Assembly (NCBI GenBank): GCA_023511675.1
Contig: JAIMBC010000020.1
Location: 1-38,899, forward strand
Source of the DNA: Pirellulales bacterium
GTDB taxonomy: Bacteria > Planctomycetota > Planctomycetia > Pirellulales > JAIMBC01
Length of the DNA: 38,899 nucleotides
Direction of reading: 5' to 3'
The notes beneath the pieces are model-generated. The model did no database searches and was not told the origin of the DNA. It worked only from the letters and a program-made list of their open reading frames with translations. Positions within the stretch are counted from its first letter, which is position 1, and every line of letters begins with the position of its first letter. A program made the position numbers and the translations under genes. This document shows positions 32,717 to 38,899 of the stretch, piece by piece.

Positions 32717-32797
32717 TGAGCAATAGCTTGCCCTGGCGAGCAGTAGCTTGCCGCGGTGAGACGCAACTCGCGCACTACGAGCAACAGCTCGCCGCGA
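32717..32797. repeat. Short tandem repeat of 20-bp units
   Basis: Four units (32717-32736, 32737-32756, a degenerate 21-base unit 32757-32777, and 32778-32797) follow the pattern YGAGCARYAGCTYGCC plus four bases. The last contains the perfect small palindrome CGAGC-AACA-GCTCG. It sits just behind the stop codon of the minus-strand prenyltransferase-repeat gene, in the convergent region 32503-32807, which has no gene. Confidence 0.55.
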
Positions 32798-32807
32798 CGC
32801 ATCCGGC

Positions 32808-34721
32808 CTACTGCTCCCGCATCAGCTTGTTCAGCGGAGAGTAGATGGGCAGGTGCCGGTAGTAGACTTCGAGCATGTACAGGGAGAGGCAGGTAACGTA
32901 CAACCGCCCGCCCTGGGGGCCCCATGCATCCATTGTGGGCTCACGCGGATGCCAGCTCCCACGTTCGGCCCCCTGCTTCTCCTGTTTTGCGGGCAGCAGT
33001 TCGCGCATCGCCTCATTCCAGCGATCCCAGTACTCGCCTTCCATGTGGTGCAACACCTGTGTGGCATAGTACCAGTAGTACACATCACGCTCCTCCCAGT
33101 TGGGGAGGTGGCGCAGCAGGATTTCGCAGCCCCGTATCAACCTGGGATCGTTGCGAGGCCAGCCCAGATACTGCCGACACAGCAGGCCCTCGGCCGTCAT
33201 GGACAATTTTGGTTCGCTATCTCCGGGCTGGTACTTGTATTGCGCTCCCTCGTCCGTGGCTGCGTGGTCAAGATACAGCTCAACTTTTCGGAGCACCTGC
33301 GACGGCACTTCCAGTCCAGCCATGCGGGCACTTTGCAGGGCCATGACCATCCAGCCCGTGACGGAGGTATCGCTGTCGCGGGCCTTTTCGTACCGCCAGC
33401 CTCCCTGGGCGTCCTGCGCCTCGATGCAGTACTTTACGGCCAGTTCGGCGGAGTCTCGCAGGGCAGAATCGCCCGTCATGCCGTACAACTCGCACAGGGC
33501 AATGGTGCACTGGGCCTGCGTGTACAGGGCGGCGTTTCCTCCACTGTGATAGAAATTGCCCTCTGCGTCCTGAAAGCGCATCAGGGCCTTGATCCCCTTT
33601 GCCACGTTCTCCTTGAACTGGCCGCGGCGATGCGTGTTTCCCGCCCCCTGAAAAGCCAGCAACGCCATGGCTGTAGCCGCCTCGGCACGCTCCACAAACG
33701 AGCCATCAGCATAGGGACCCTTGAGGCTCCAGCTCCCATCCTTCTGCTGGTGTCGTGCCAGCCACTTCAACCCTTCGACGACGGCTTGTTCCGTGATCTC
33801 GGAACCGCCGTACTTGCGCAAGAGTTGCTGCTTGATGCCCAGCTCCCGCCCCTGTAGCGGCGAGCCAATCACCGGTGCATTGAAGACCTCCGCGCCGATG
33901 CCCTCCGGACGCAACGGCACCTCAGGTGGTGCCATGTTCGGGTCGTCCACCAGCGGCAAGGTCTCCATGGCCACGATCTCCTGCATGGCCTCAGAAGAGT
34001 CGTCCACCGCGTCGAAAGGTTGTACGTCGAGTTGTTCGCCCAGCTCCTCGGCGTAAACCGCCTCCAGATCCACCATGTTGCGGTTTGCCACGCTGGGCAG
34101 CCATATCAAACCAGCGATCAGTACCGCCACCATGTGCAGTACCAGGCTGATCAACCAGGGCGGCCCCTTCGTGAGGGCCAACCGCTTCAGTTGTTCCTGA
34201 GGCTCCAGCTCCTCTTCCTCTTCAGCAGGCCGAACCGGCACACCTTCGCCGGCGCGCTGTACGGGTATCGGCCGCGCGGCTGCCGGCCCCGACGCTGCCG
34301 GAGCTACCAGGGGCAGCCCCCGCGATTGCGATGCAGGCCCCCCCTGCGCGCCGCCCGCACGCTGGGGCATGACCGTACCCGTCGTCTGTTTCACTTTTTC
34401 GGCATGGCCTGCTGCACCAGCCGCCCGCACGGGCAGCGGCTGGACCACGATCGCCTCGGCTACCGGCACGTCTGATCGGTCCGCCGGGAGTGATTTGCCC
34501 GGCACCGTGCCTGGCAACGGGCTAGACGAACTGAGCCCAGTCACAGGTACCGCTACCGGCCCCGCCAGGCCGCCAGCCGGCGGTGCTTGCGACTCTCCGC
34601 CCTGCTGGGCAACATGCTTGGCCGCCAAGGGAGGCACCCCTGACACGCCCAGGTCGCCTGGCGCGGCAGGCAGAGCCTGAGCCTTGGGCAGGCCCTTCGC
34701 CCCGGGCTTGTTGGCAGTCAT
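32808..34721 (-). CDS. Membrane-anchored protein with prenyltransferase/squalene-oxidase-type repeats
   Basis: A 637-aa protein. ATG 34721 has GAGGAA 7-8 bases upstream. Residues 1-180 are Pro/Ala/Gly-rich and low complexity, ending in an acidic run (EEEEELEPQEQ). A single membrane segment follows (about 186-207, WLISLVLHMVAVLIAGLIWLP), so the N-terminal tail should be cytoplasmic and the rest outside. From about 310 to the C-terminus there are alpha/alpha-toroid repeats with QW-like motifs: LKWLARHQQKDGSW, LMRFQDAEGNFYHSGG, CIEAQDAQGGWRYE, VTGWMVMALQSARMAG and TCLSLYMLEVYYRHLP. The acid DxDD motif of cyclases is not apparent, so it is probably a binding or scaffold toroid, not a squalene cyclase. 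Many planctomycetes encode such proteins; their role is unknown. Confidence 0.85.
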   Translation of the reverse strand: MTANKPGAKGLPKAQALPAAPGDLGVSGVPPLAAKHVAQQGGESQAPPAGGLAGPVAVPVTGLSSSSPLPGTVPGKSLPADRSDVPVAEAIVVQPLPVRAAGAAGHAEKVKQTTGTVMPQRAGGAQGGPASQSRGLPLVAPAASGPAAARPIPVQRAGEGVPVRPAEEEEELEPQEQLKRLALTKGPPWLISLVLHMVAVLIAGLIWLPSVANRNMVDLEAVYAEELGEQLDVQPFDAVDDSSEAMQEIVAMETLPLVDDPNMAPPEVPLRPEGIGAEVFNAPVIGSPLQGRELGIKQQLLRKYGGSEITEQAVVEGLKWLARHQQKDGSWSLKGPYADGSFVERAEAATAMALLAFQGAGNTHRRGQFKENVAKGIKALMRFQDAEGNFYHSGGNAALYTQAQCTIALCELYGMTGDSALRDSAELAVKYCIEAQDAQGGWRYEKARDSDTSVTGWMVMALQSARMAGLEVPSQVLRKVELYLDHAATDEGAQYKYQPGDSEPKLSMTAEGLLCRQYLGWPRNDPRLIRGCEILLRHLPNWEERDVYYWYYATQVLHHMEGEYWDRWNEAMRELLPAKQEKQGAERGSWHPREPTMDAWGPQGGRLYVTCLSLYMLEVYYRHLPIYSPLNKLMREQ

Positions 34722-35180
34722 TCGGGCGTTCCTCGCACATCATGTAAATTGCCCCGGCCGTACCGTGCCCCGCGGCCCGTGCCAGATGAGGCAACAGCTT
34801 GTTCGTTGCGCCAGCCGCTGCTGTGTGCCTCAAGCCCTCGAAACCCGCTCAAGGCCAACCAGTGGTTCTGCTCAGCGGCCGGTTCCTGGTGAGAACACAC
34901 CTCCTACTGGAGTCTACCTGCCGGTTCGACCTGGGGCAAGCAAATGGCGGGCACGGCGCGGTCCGTCCTGAACCGTGGCGTCTGGACTGCCGCTGTACTT
35001 GCCGCCAACATATTATGAGCAACCGGCCGACCATCTGAGAGTTGGTGGTGAGGAGGCGGCAGTTTCCGCAGCGGGGGTAGCGTTCCAGACACCCCCGCGC
35101 GGCGAACCGCAGCTCTCCCCTTGCGCGCTACAGGCCCCTCTGCCAGACAGCTCACCATCCATTCTGGAGCAATCACCACG
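34722..35180. other. Divergent intergenic region before arsC-like gene
   Basis: About 460 bases between divergent starts. I see no gene, RNA or strong operator. A TATTATGAGC patch near 35010 is the most promoter-like feature but lacks a convincing partner hexamer. Confidence 0.4.
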
Positions 35181-35651
35181 GTGTCTGTCCCACATGTCGT
35201 CTTCTTGTGTACCGGCAACTCCGCACGCAGCCAGCTCGCGGAGGCATTGTTAAGGCATCATGCACAGGGCCGCCTGGCTGCACACAGCGCCGGCACGCAT
35301 CCCAAGGGCGTCCATCCGTTGACACTGGCTGTGCTGCACGAACGCGGCATCGATACGCAAGGGTTGCGTTCGAAGCAGGTGGCCGAAGTTCTGGGTGATA
35401 TTCAGCCGGCCTACCTGATTGTGGTGTGCGACGAGGCGGATCGAAACTGCCCCGCCGGCACGGCTGCTGAGGCCGAACGCCTCTTCTGGCTTTTCCCCGA
35501 CCCTGCACGCGCCACAGGCAGCGAAGAAGAACGCCTGGCGGTTTTTCGGCAGGTGCGAGACCAGATCGAGCAGCGGATCCTGGCCTGGATAGACGAGCTG
35601 GAAGCAGCCGGCACCCTGGATCGGGACTCGCCCGGGGGATCGAATGGCTAG
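35181..35651 (+). CDS. ArsC-type arsenate reductase / low-molecular-weight phosphatase family
   Basis: A 156-aa cytoplasmic protein from GTG 35181, with GGAG (35166-35169) upstream; earlier in-frame codons (TTG 35121) precede the fold and are unlikely to be used. The phosphatase-like P-loop is CTGNSARSQ (Cys10, Arg16), and the catalytic Asp is in FPDPA (Asp107). Two further cysteines at 83 and 90 (VVCDEADRNCP) match in spacing the resolving pair of thioredoxin-coupled arsenate reductases (Cys82/Cys89 in the pI258 enzyme). It should therefore reduce arsenate to arsenite via Cys10, Cys83 and Cys90 with thioredoxin. No arsenite pump or ArsR gene is next to it, so a broader phosphatase role is not excluded. 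A 22-bp tandem array begins 12 bases after its stop. Confidence 0.85.
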   Translation: MSVPHVVFLCTGNSARSQLAEALLRHHAQGRLAAHSAGTHPKGVHPLTLAVLHERGIDTQGLRSKQVAEVLGDIQPAYLIVVCDEADRNCPAGTAAEAERLFWLFPDPARATGSEEERLAVFRQVRDQIEQRILAWIDELEAAGTLDRDSPGGSNG

Positions 35652-35662
35652 AGGGCAGTGCG

Positions 35663-35816
35663 GCGCTGGCCGGGCGCCGAATCAGCACTCGCCGGGCGCT
35701 GGTCCGCCGCTGGCCGGCTGCTAGCCCCGCACTGCTGGAGCGCTAGTCCAGCACCGCTGGGGCACTGGTCTGGCGCTGGCAGGGCGCTCGTCCGGCACTG
35801 CTGGGATGCTGATGCG
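35663..35816. repeat. Seven-unit 22-bp tandem repeat array
   Basis: Seven consecutive 22-base units start at 35663, 35685, 35707, 35729, 35751, 35773 and 35795, without spacers. Positions 2, 4, 10 and 15 of the unit are invariant (C, C, G, C), and most units follow GCRCTG-N3-GGGCGCTGGTCCG loosely. A decayed unit may precede it across the arsC stop. It is not a CRISPR, as there are no spacers and the units diverge. Because 22 is not a multiple of 3, any translation would cycle through frames every three units. Confidence 0.75.
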
Positions 35817-36344
35817 TTGCTGCCAAGCACCCTGCCAGCGGGATGGTTTAACAAGCGTACGAGGCGACCGTGCAGTTGCGCTGCCAGCAGGGCCTTTGTG
35901 CCATTTGGCTGCTGGATGCTGGGCTGGACCATTCATACGCCCTGAAAGCGCGATTGCGCGCTCGGGGATGCCGGGTGGACGGCTGCCCGGCTGGCCCGGC
36001 GGTCCGCTGGAAGTCCGCCTCGGCTAGCTCTGGCACGCTGATTGCAGGGTTGTGCGGCAGCGGATCCCCGGGTAGGGGCCGCAGCCGCTCAGTTGGCAGC
36101 CTTAGCCTCGTGATCCGTGGGGCTCGACTTGGGGAGCCCGCAGTGGCCCCGCCGTCAGCCAGGCACTTCCTGCGCCTCCCCGCGGCAAGAAGGCACCGGG
36201 CCTCCTGCTACGCGGCACTCTTGCCTGCCGTGGTGGCACGGCGGCTTGGCAGCCTGCAATCCTCTTGCCTGCTGGCCGACCGCCCAGAACGCCAGTAGCT
36301 AGCACGGCCGCACAGCGGTGATCGGCTGATCAGGCTGCAACCCC
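35817..36344. other. Intergenic region between the repeat array and tRNA promoter
   Basis: About 530 bases. All open frames are short, Arg/Pro/Gly-rich and lack RBS. I see no gene, RNA or clear repeat here. Confidence 0.45.
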
Positions 36345-36373
36345 TTGCCTGAGGGCGGCTACGCCGCTATGAT
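36345..36373 (+). promoter_or_regulatory. Promoter of initiator tRNA-fMet
   Basis: TTGCCT (36345-36350) and TATGAT (36368-36373) with the optimal 17-base spacer, 46 bases before the mature tRNA 5' end. This leaves a leader of about 40 bases to be removed by RNase P. Confidence 0.6.
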
Positions 36374-36419
36374 GACTCTGGCTGGCTGGGAAAACGTGCC
36401 CTCATGCCAGGCATAACAC

Positions 36420-36493
<74 letters not shown>

Positions 36494-36537
36494 CTGGTTT
36501 CGACGGTAGCGAAACTCCCGTACCGTCGGGTTTTACG

Positions 36538-36568
36538 AAAGGCCGTCATCTTCGGATGGCGGCCTTTT
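36538..36568 (+). terminator. Rho-independent terminator behind tRNA-fMet
   Basis: AAAGGCCGTCATC pairs with GATGGCGGCCTTT around a TTCG tetraloop (36551-36554), with one G-U-type pair and a short T-run. It ends the tRNA transcript 45 bases after the mature 3' end. Confidence 0.8.
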
Positions 36569-36801
36569 CGCGTTCTATCGCCAGTTGTGGCAACCACTTC
36601 GAGCATCACCGCCCATCTCGAAGTCTCCGTCTCGCCCCGACGCGCGACGTTCCGATCTCCCGCCCGAGTCGTTGTTACCGGCCCGATCTCGCCCGAAACT
36701 CTCGGTCGTCTCGGACTCTCGCCCCGTCCGGGTTAACGACCGTTGCGAGCGCTCAATCGGTCCGACTCCACATGGTTGCGAGCGCTTGGGCGATTTCGAC
36801 T

Positions 36802-37245
36802 TCACGATTTGTGGCAAATGATTGTCGCATCCAAGGCCCGAATGTCGAGCGCCTTGCGGCCCGCTGATTGTGCTTGTTCGCAGAGAATTGCCGATAGTGC
36901 TCCGGCCGAGCAGAGGAGCAGGTCCCAGTCTGTGGCGAACAGTTCCTCCCGCATACGGGAGCAGTGGGGGTGCTTGGGCTGATTCAGTGGCGGGCAGGTG
37001 ATGGCGGCCCCGATGCACCAGGTCACGTCCTCGCCGCCGGGCGAGCGGACGAACGTTGGGTCCGTCAGTCGGGAGCCCAATGCCTCCGCCTGGCGGCTGA
37101 CGATCGCCAGCCGCTTGGCGGCCGGCTGAGGCCACGGCTTGAAGTAGGGCTGCAGCAGGTGCAACTCATCGCCGAGGAGCTTCTGCCATTGAGCCAGCAC
37201 CGCCGCCGGGCCGGGGAGCGCCTCAAGCGCTTGCCAGAGTCGCAT
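36802..37245 (-). CDS. Hypothetical protein, probably truncated at its 3' end (147 aa)
   Basis: ATG 37245 overlaps the end of the upstream small ORF by 23 bases, as in a translationally coupled pair. The first part (about residues 1-110; LWQALEALPGPAAVLAQWQK, YFKPWPQPAAKRLAIVSRQA, FVRSPGGEDVTWCIGAAI) has strongly G/C-ending codons and looks like true protein. After about DWDLLLCSAG (near 36890) codon use drops to background and the sequence becomes Ala/Ile/Gln-rich to the stop, which suggests a deletion, frameshift or recombination junction. No family is recognised. It lies between the tRNA terminator and an IS701-type element, consistent with a scarred accessory region. Confidence 0.45.
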   Translation of the reverse strand: MRLWQALEALPGPAAVLAQWQKLLGDELHLLQPYFKPWPQPAAKRLAIVSRQAEALGSRLTDPTFVRSPGGEDVTWCIGAAITCPPLNQPKHPHCSRMREELFATDWDLLLCSAGALSAILCEQAQSAGRKALDIRALDATIICHKS

Positions 37246-37483
37246 CGCCCTCCCCCCTTCCCGTGTCGGCAGCCGCGAAGATGACCCCCCGCCGCCTGAG
37301 CCACTGCTCGACCAGCTCCGCGTCGTCGTGGCGGGTGTACTGCGCGACCTTGGACGGCCGGATCGTGACCAAGCGCGGTCGCTTGGAGTTCGTGAACTTC
37401 ACCTGGAACACTGCGTGGAGGCTCCGCCCCGCCGGCGGCTTGATTTGTGGCGGGCGACCTCTAAAAATAACGTTCAAAATCAC
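37223..37483 (-). CDS. Small hypothetical protein (up to 86 aa)
   Basis: The frame opens with GTG 37483, but the first 20 codons use A/T-ending codons and lack an RBS. An internal GTG at 37411, with GGAG 10 bases upstream, starts the better-looking part (VFQVKFTNSKRPRLVTIRPS, then DAELVEQWLRRRGVIFAA) and would give about 62 residues. No domain is recognised. It is basic at first and ends in an acidic helix. It overlaps the start of the 147-aa frame, so the two are probably one unit, and is divergent from the DUF3239-like gene 33 bases away. Confidence 0.5.
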   Translation of the reverse strand: MILNVIFRGRPPQIKPPAGRSLHAVFQVKFTNSKRPRLVTIRPSKVAQYTRHDDAELVEQWLRRRGVIFAAADTGRGEGDATLASA

Positions 37484-37516
37484 AATGACATAAGTTGGTT
37501 TGCCTCATAAAGCTCC

Positions 37517-38524
37517 ATGAACAACCAGCGCGAATCAAGTACGGATGACGAAAGCCGAACAGGCACGGTCAGTGTTTTGACTCGCTGGCTCATCAATCCG
37601 CCCGCGAGCAACCCGGGTCTATTGCCGCTCAACCCCTTCCGTTACTGGCGTTGTTTCCCGCTGTTTCCAACGCTGCACCTGATCGGCCCGCAGACGATGA
37701 TCGCACTGGCTGTGTGCGTTCACTGGAGCTTCGCCATTGCTGCCGTGGTTTGGCTGCTCGTCCTGGTTCTGTTTTGGATCAAACGCTACGTCATTGCCGA
37801 CGGCGGCGATTTGTGCCCGGCCATGATTGTCCAGGTCAACCCGTGTCGCATTGCTGTCCGAGCTGACCTGACTTTCGGGCTCGACTCTTGGCCAGTGATC
37901 AAGGTCATCGACGAACCTTTGGATCGCACCCGAATGAGAACGCTGGAGGTCGGCACCTGCTTGCCCGTCGTGGCGACATATGCTGAATATGACGGTATCA
38001 ATCACTGGGCCGACATCGAGCCCTTTGCGGCACCCTGCCTGACCGACAACCAATCGGCCATCGACCACGCCAAGCGTCGCATCCCGGATGAGGAGTGGCA
38101 AGCGCTCCGTCGTGACTACGCCGCGCTGAATCAGCCCTCCCAGCCCGGCTTGTATCATCTTCGCTCGGAGGGATGCTGCAACATCCCTGTTCGCTTGTGG
38201 CGGTACGCGCGTTCCATTCCTCTGCTGCCAACCCTTATCGTCCTTCTTGTCGTTTGCCCGCTTCTTGTGGGCATCTTTTATCCCGCGTGGTGGGTCTGGT
38301 GGCTGAGTCTAATCGGTTTGTTCTTAGGGTGGGCGTGGGCAAAAAGCGCTGCGATGATCGCTCAATATACTTTCCCCTGTGCGGCGAAGCTCATCGATCA
38401 AAACGCTGGTCGTATTGCGATGTATGCCAATCTTGACGCTTCCGGAGGTTTTTATCCGGCCATCAAGGTGGTCGATTATCCAACCTGGCTCATCCAGCTC
38501 GATGAGTTAATACTACAGCGCTAG
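37517..38524 (+). CDS. DUF3239-like membrane protein with internal duplication
   Basis: A 335-aa protein whose two halves resemble each other. Unit 1 (about 42-133) reads FRYWRCFPLFPTL, a hydrophobic pair of membrane segments, GGDLCPAMIVQVNPCRIAV and SWPVIKVIDEP. Unit 2 (about 229-322) reads RYARSIPLLPTL, two membrane segments, FPCAAKLIDQNAGRIAM and FYPAIKVVDYP. A charged linker joins them. The pattern fits DUF3239, a family of unknown function, here in tandem. About four membrane segments are expected. Codon use is visibly less GC-rich than in the rest of the window, pointing to recent acquisition. ATG 37517 has only a weak AAAG upstream. It lies between the divergent small ORFs and the IS701-type transposase. 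Confidence 0.75.
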   Translation: MNNQRESSTDDESRTGTVSVLTRWLINPPASNPGLLPLNPFRYWRCFPLFPTLHLIGPQTMIALAVCVHWSFAIAAVVWLLVLVLFWIKRYVIADGGDLCPAMIVQVNPCRIAVRADLTFGLDSWPVIKVIDEPLDRTRMRTLEVGTCLPVVATYAEYDGINHWADIEPFAAPCLTDNQSAIDHAKRRIPDEEWQALRRDYAALNQPSQPGLYHLRSEGCCNIPVRLWRYARSIPLLPTLIVLLVVCPLLVGIFYPAWWVWWLSLIGLFLGWAWAKSAAMIAQYTFPCAAKLIDQNAGRIAMYANLDASGGFYPAIKVVDYPTWLIQLDELILQR

Positions 38525-38594
38525 ACCGCTATTGCTCCTCAGTGAAATATCAGCCATACAGCGGCCTGGCAAGAGGGAGTTGGAGTCCCAAGGC

Positions 38595-38899
38595 ATGGAT
38601 GCGGAACAGATTCGCCAGTTGGAGCCGGCGTTGACCAGCTACCTGGAGCGGTTTGCGGACTGCTTCAGCCGGGAGGATACCCGGGCACATCTGCCGGTTT
38701 ATGTGCGAGGGCAGCTTTCCGAGTTGCCACGCAAGAGCGTGGAGCCGATGGCACTAGCGGCCGGCGTGCCGGTGCGGACCTTGCAAGAGTTTCTGACACA
38801 CTTGAAATGGGACGAAGACCGCATGCGCCAGCGCGTGGCAAGGATCGTCGCCGAGGAGCACGCCCACGAGGAGTCGATCGGCATCATCGACGAGACCGG
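38595..38899 (+). CDS. IS701-type DDE transposase, N-terminal part (runs off window)
   Basis: The first 101 codons of a transposase are present; no stop occurs before the window edge. ATG 38595 has GGAG (38582-38585) 9 bases upstream. The peptide begins MDAEQIRQLEPALTSYLERF and contains LPVYVRGQLSELPRKSVEPM, LQEFLTHLKWDEDRMRQR and, at the edge, SIGIIDET, the strand carrying the first catalytic Asp of the DDE triad. This arrangement is typical of the IS701 family, whose members cut and paste DNA. Whether the copy is intact cannot be judged here. Confidence 0.88.
   Translation, partial: MDAEQIRQLEPALTSYLERFADCFSREDTRAHLPVYVRGQLSELPRKSVEPMALAAGVPVRTLQEFLTHLKWDEDRMRQRVARIVAEEHAHEESIGIIDET
38595..38899 (+). 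mobile_element. IS701-family insertion sequence, left part
   Basis: Inferred from the transposase. The left end must lie between the DUF3239-like stop (38524) and the transposase start (38595); I could not fix the terminal inverted repeat because the right end is outside the window. Confidence 0.6.

Noticed and set aside
32808-34721. Squalene-hopene cyclase
   Set aside because: QW-like toroid repeats are present, but the DxDD catalytic motif is not seen and the protein has a long cytoplasmic tail and membrane anchor instead.
35663-35816. CRISPR array
   Set aside because: Units are contiguous and diverged, with no unique spacers and no cas genes in the window.
35648-35932. Minus-strand ORF translating the 22-bp repeats
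   Set aside because: No RBS; the Ser/Ala/Pro/Gln repeats simply reflect the array, and an equally long frame exists on the other strand.
36494-36530. tmRNA-like 5' end (GGTTTCGACGG)
   Set aside because: The match is limited to about a dozen bases; no tag reading frame, pseudoknots or 3' tRNA-like half follow before the terminator.

Overview
The window looks like chromosomal DNA from a member of the Planctomycetes. The strongest signs are an adjacent DUF1549/DUF1553 (planctomycete cytochrome c) gene and DUF1501 (Tat signal) gene, two membrane or partial Ser/Thr kinases, a membrane-anchored prenyltransferase-repeat protein with a Pro/Ala-rich N-terminus, a SecA enlarged to 1228 residues, GALA-like leucine-rich repeats, a DUF3500 protein and a WaaA Kdo transferase (so a lipid A-type outer membrane). 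The DNA is visibly GC-rich with strongly G/C-ending codons, which creates many long spurious antisense reading frames. I cannot name a genus with confidence.

Layout. 1-5.5 kb: the start of a Ser/Thr kinase leaving the window on the minus strand, then a zinc-finger/kinase/membrane protein, a Gfo/Idh/MocA oxidoreductase and a DnaQ-type exonuclease on the plus strand. 5.9-10.4 kb: a minus-strand set with a P-type Ca2+-ATPase, a conserved protein of unknown function and a double zinc-knuckle tail-anchored protein. 11.4-15.7 kb (plus): an HDAC-family deacetylase, an acyl-CoA dehydrogenase, a DUF3500 protein and a secreted LRR protein. 15.9-17.8 kb (minus): a putative alpha/beta-hydrolase lipoprotein. 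18.4-22.3 kb (plus): the DUF1549/1553-DUF1501 pair. 22.6-27.7 kb (minus): secA followed directly by waaA. 28.6-34.7 kb: a secreted thioredoxin-like protein with a possible CAP-like tail (minus), two tightly linked planctomycete-type unknowns (plus) and the prenyltransferase-repeat protein (minus). 35.2-35.7 kb: an ArsC-type reductase followed at once by a 22-bp tandem repeat array. 36.3-38.9 kb: an initiator tRNA-fMet with a good promoter and a UUCG terminator, then an accessory segment with a truncated-looking gene, a small ORF, an internally duplicated DUF3239-like membrane protein and the 5' part of an IS701-type transposase cut by the window edge.

Most genes are housekeeping or lineage-typical. 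Functional links the sequence supports are: DUF1549/1553 with DUF1501 (18 bp between them), secA with waaA (29 bp), the Ca2+-ATPase with its downstream unknown (19 bp), DUF3500 with LRR (34 bp), and the 693-aa and 158-aa unknowns (2 bp). I do not see a complete defence or biosynthetic system. The most unusual items are the 22-bp tandem array after arsC, several distinct intergenic palindrome/repeat families, the thioredoxin/CAP-like fusion, the SecA insertion, the DUF3239 internal duplication and the non-canonical anticodon stem of the initiator tRNA.
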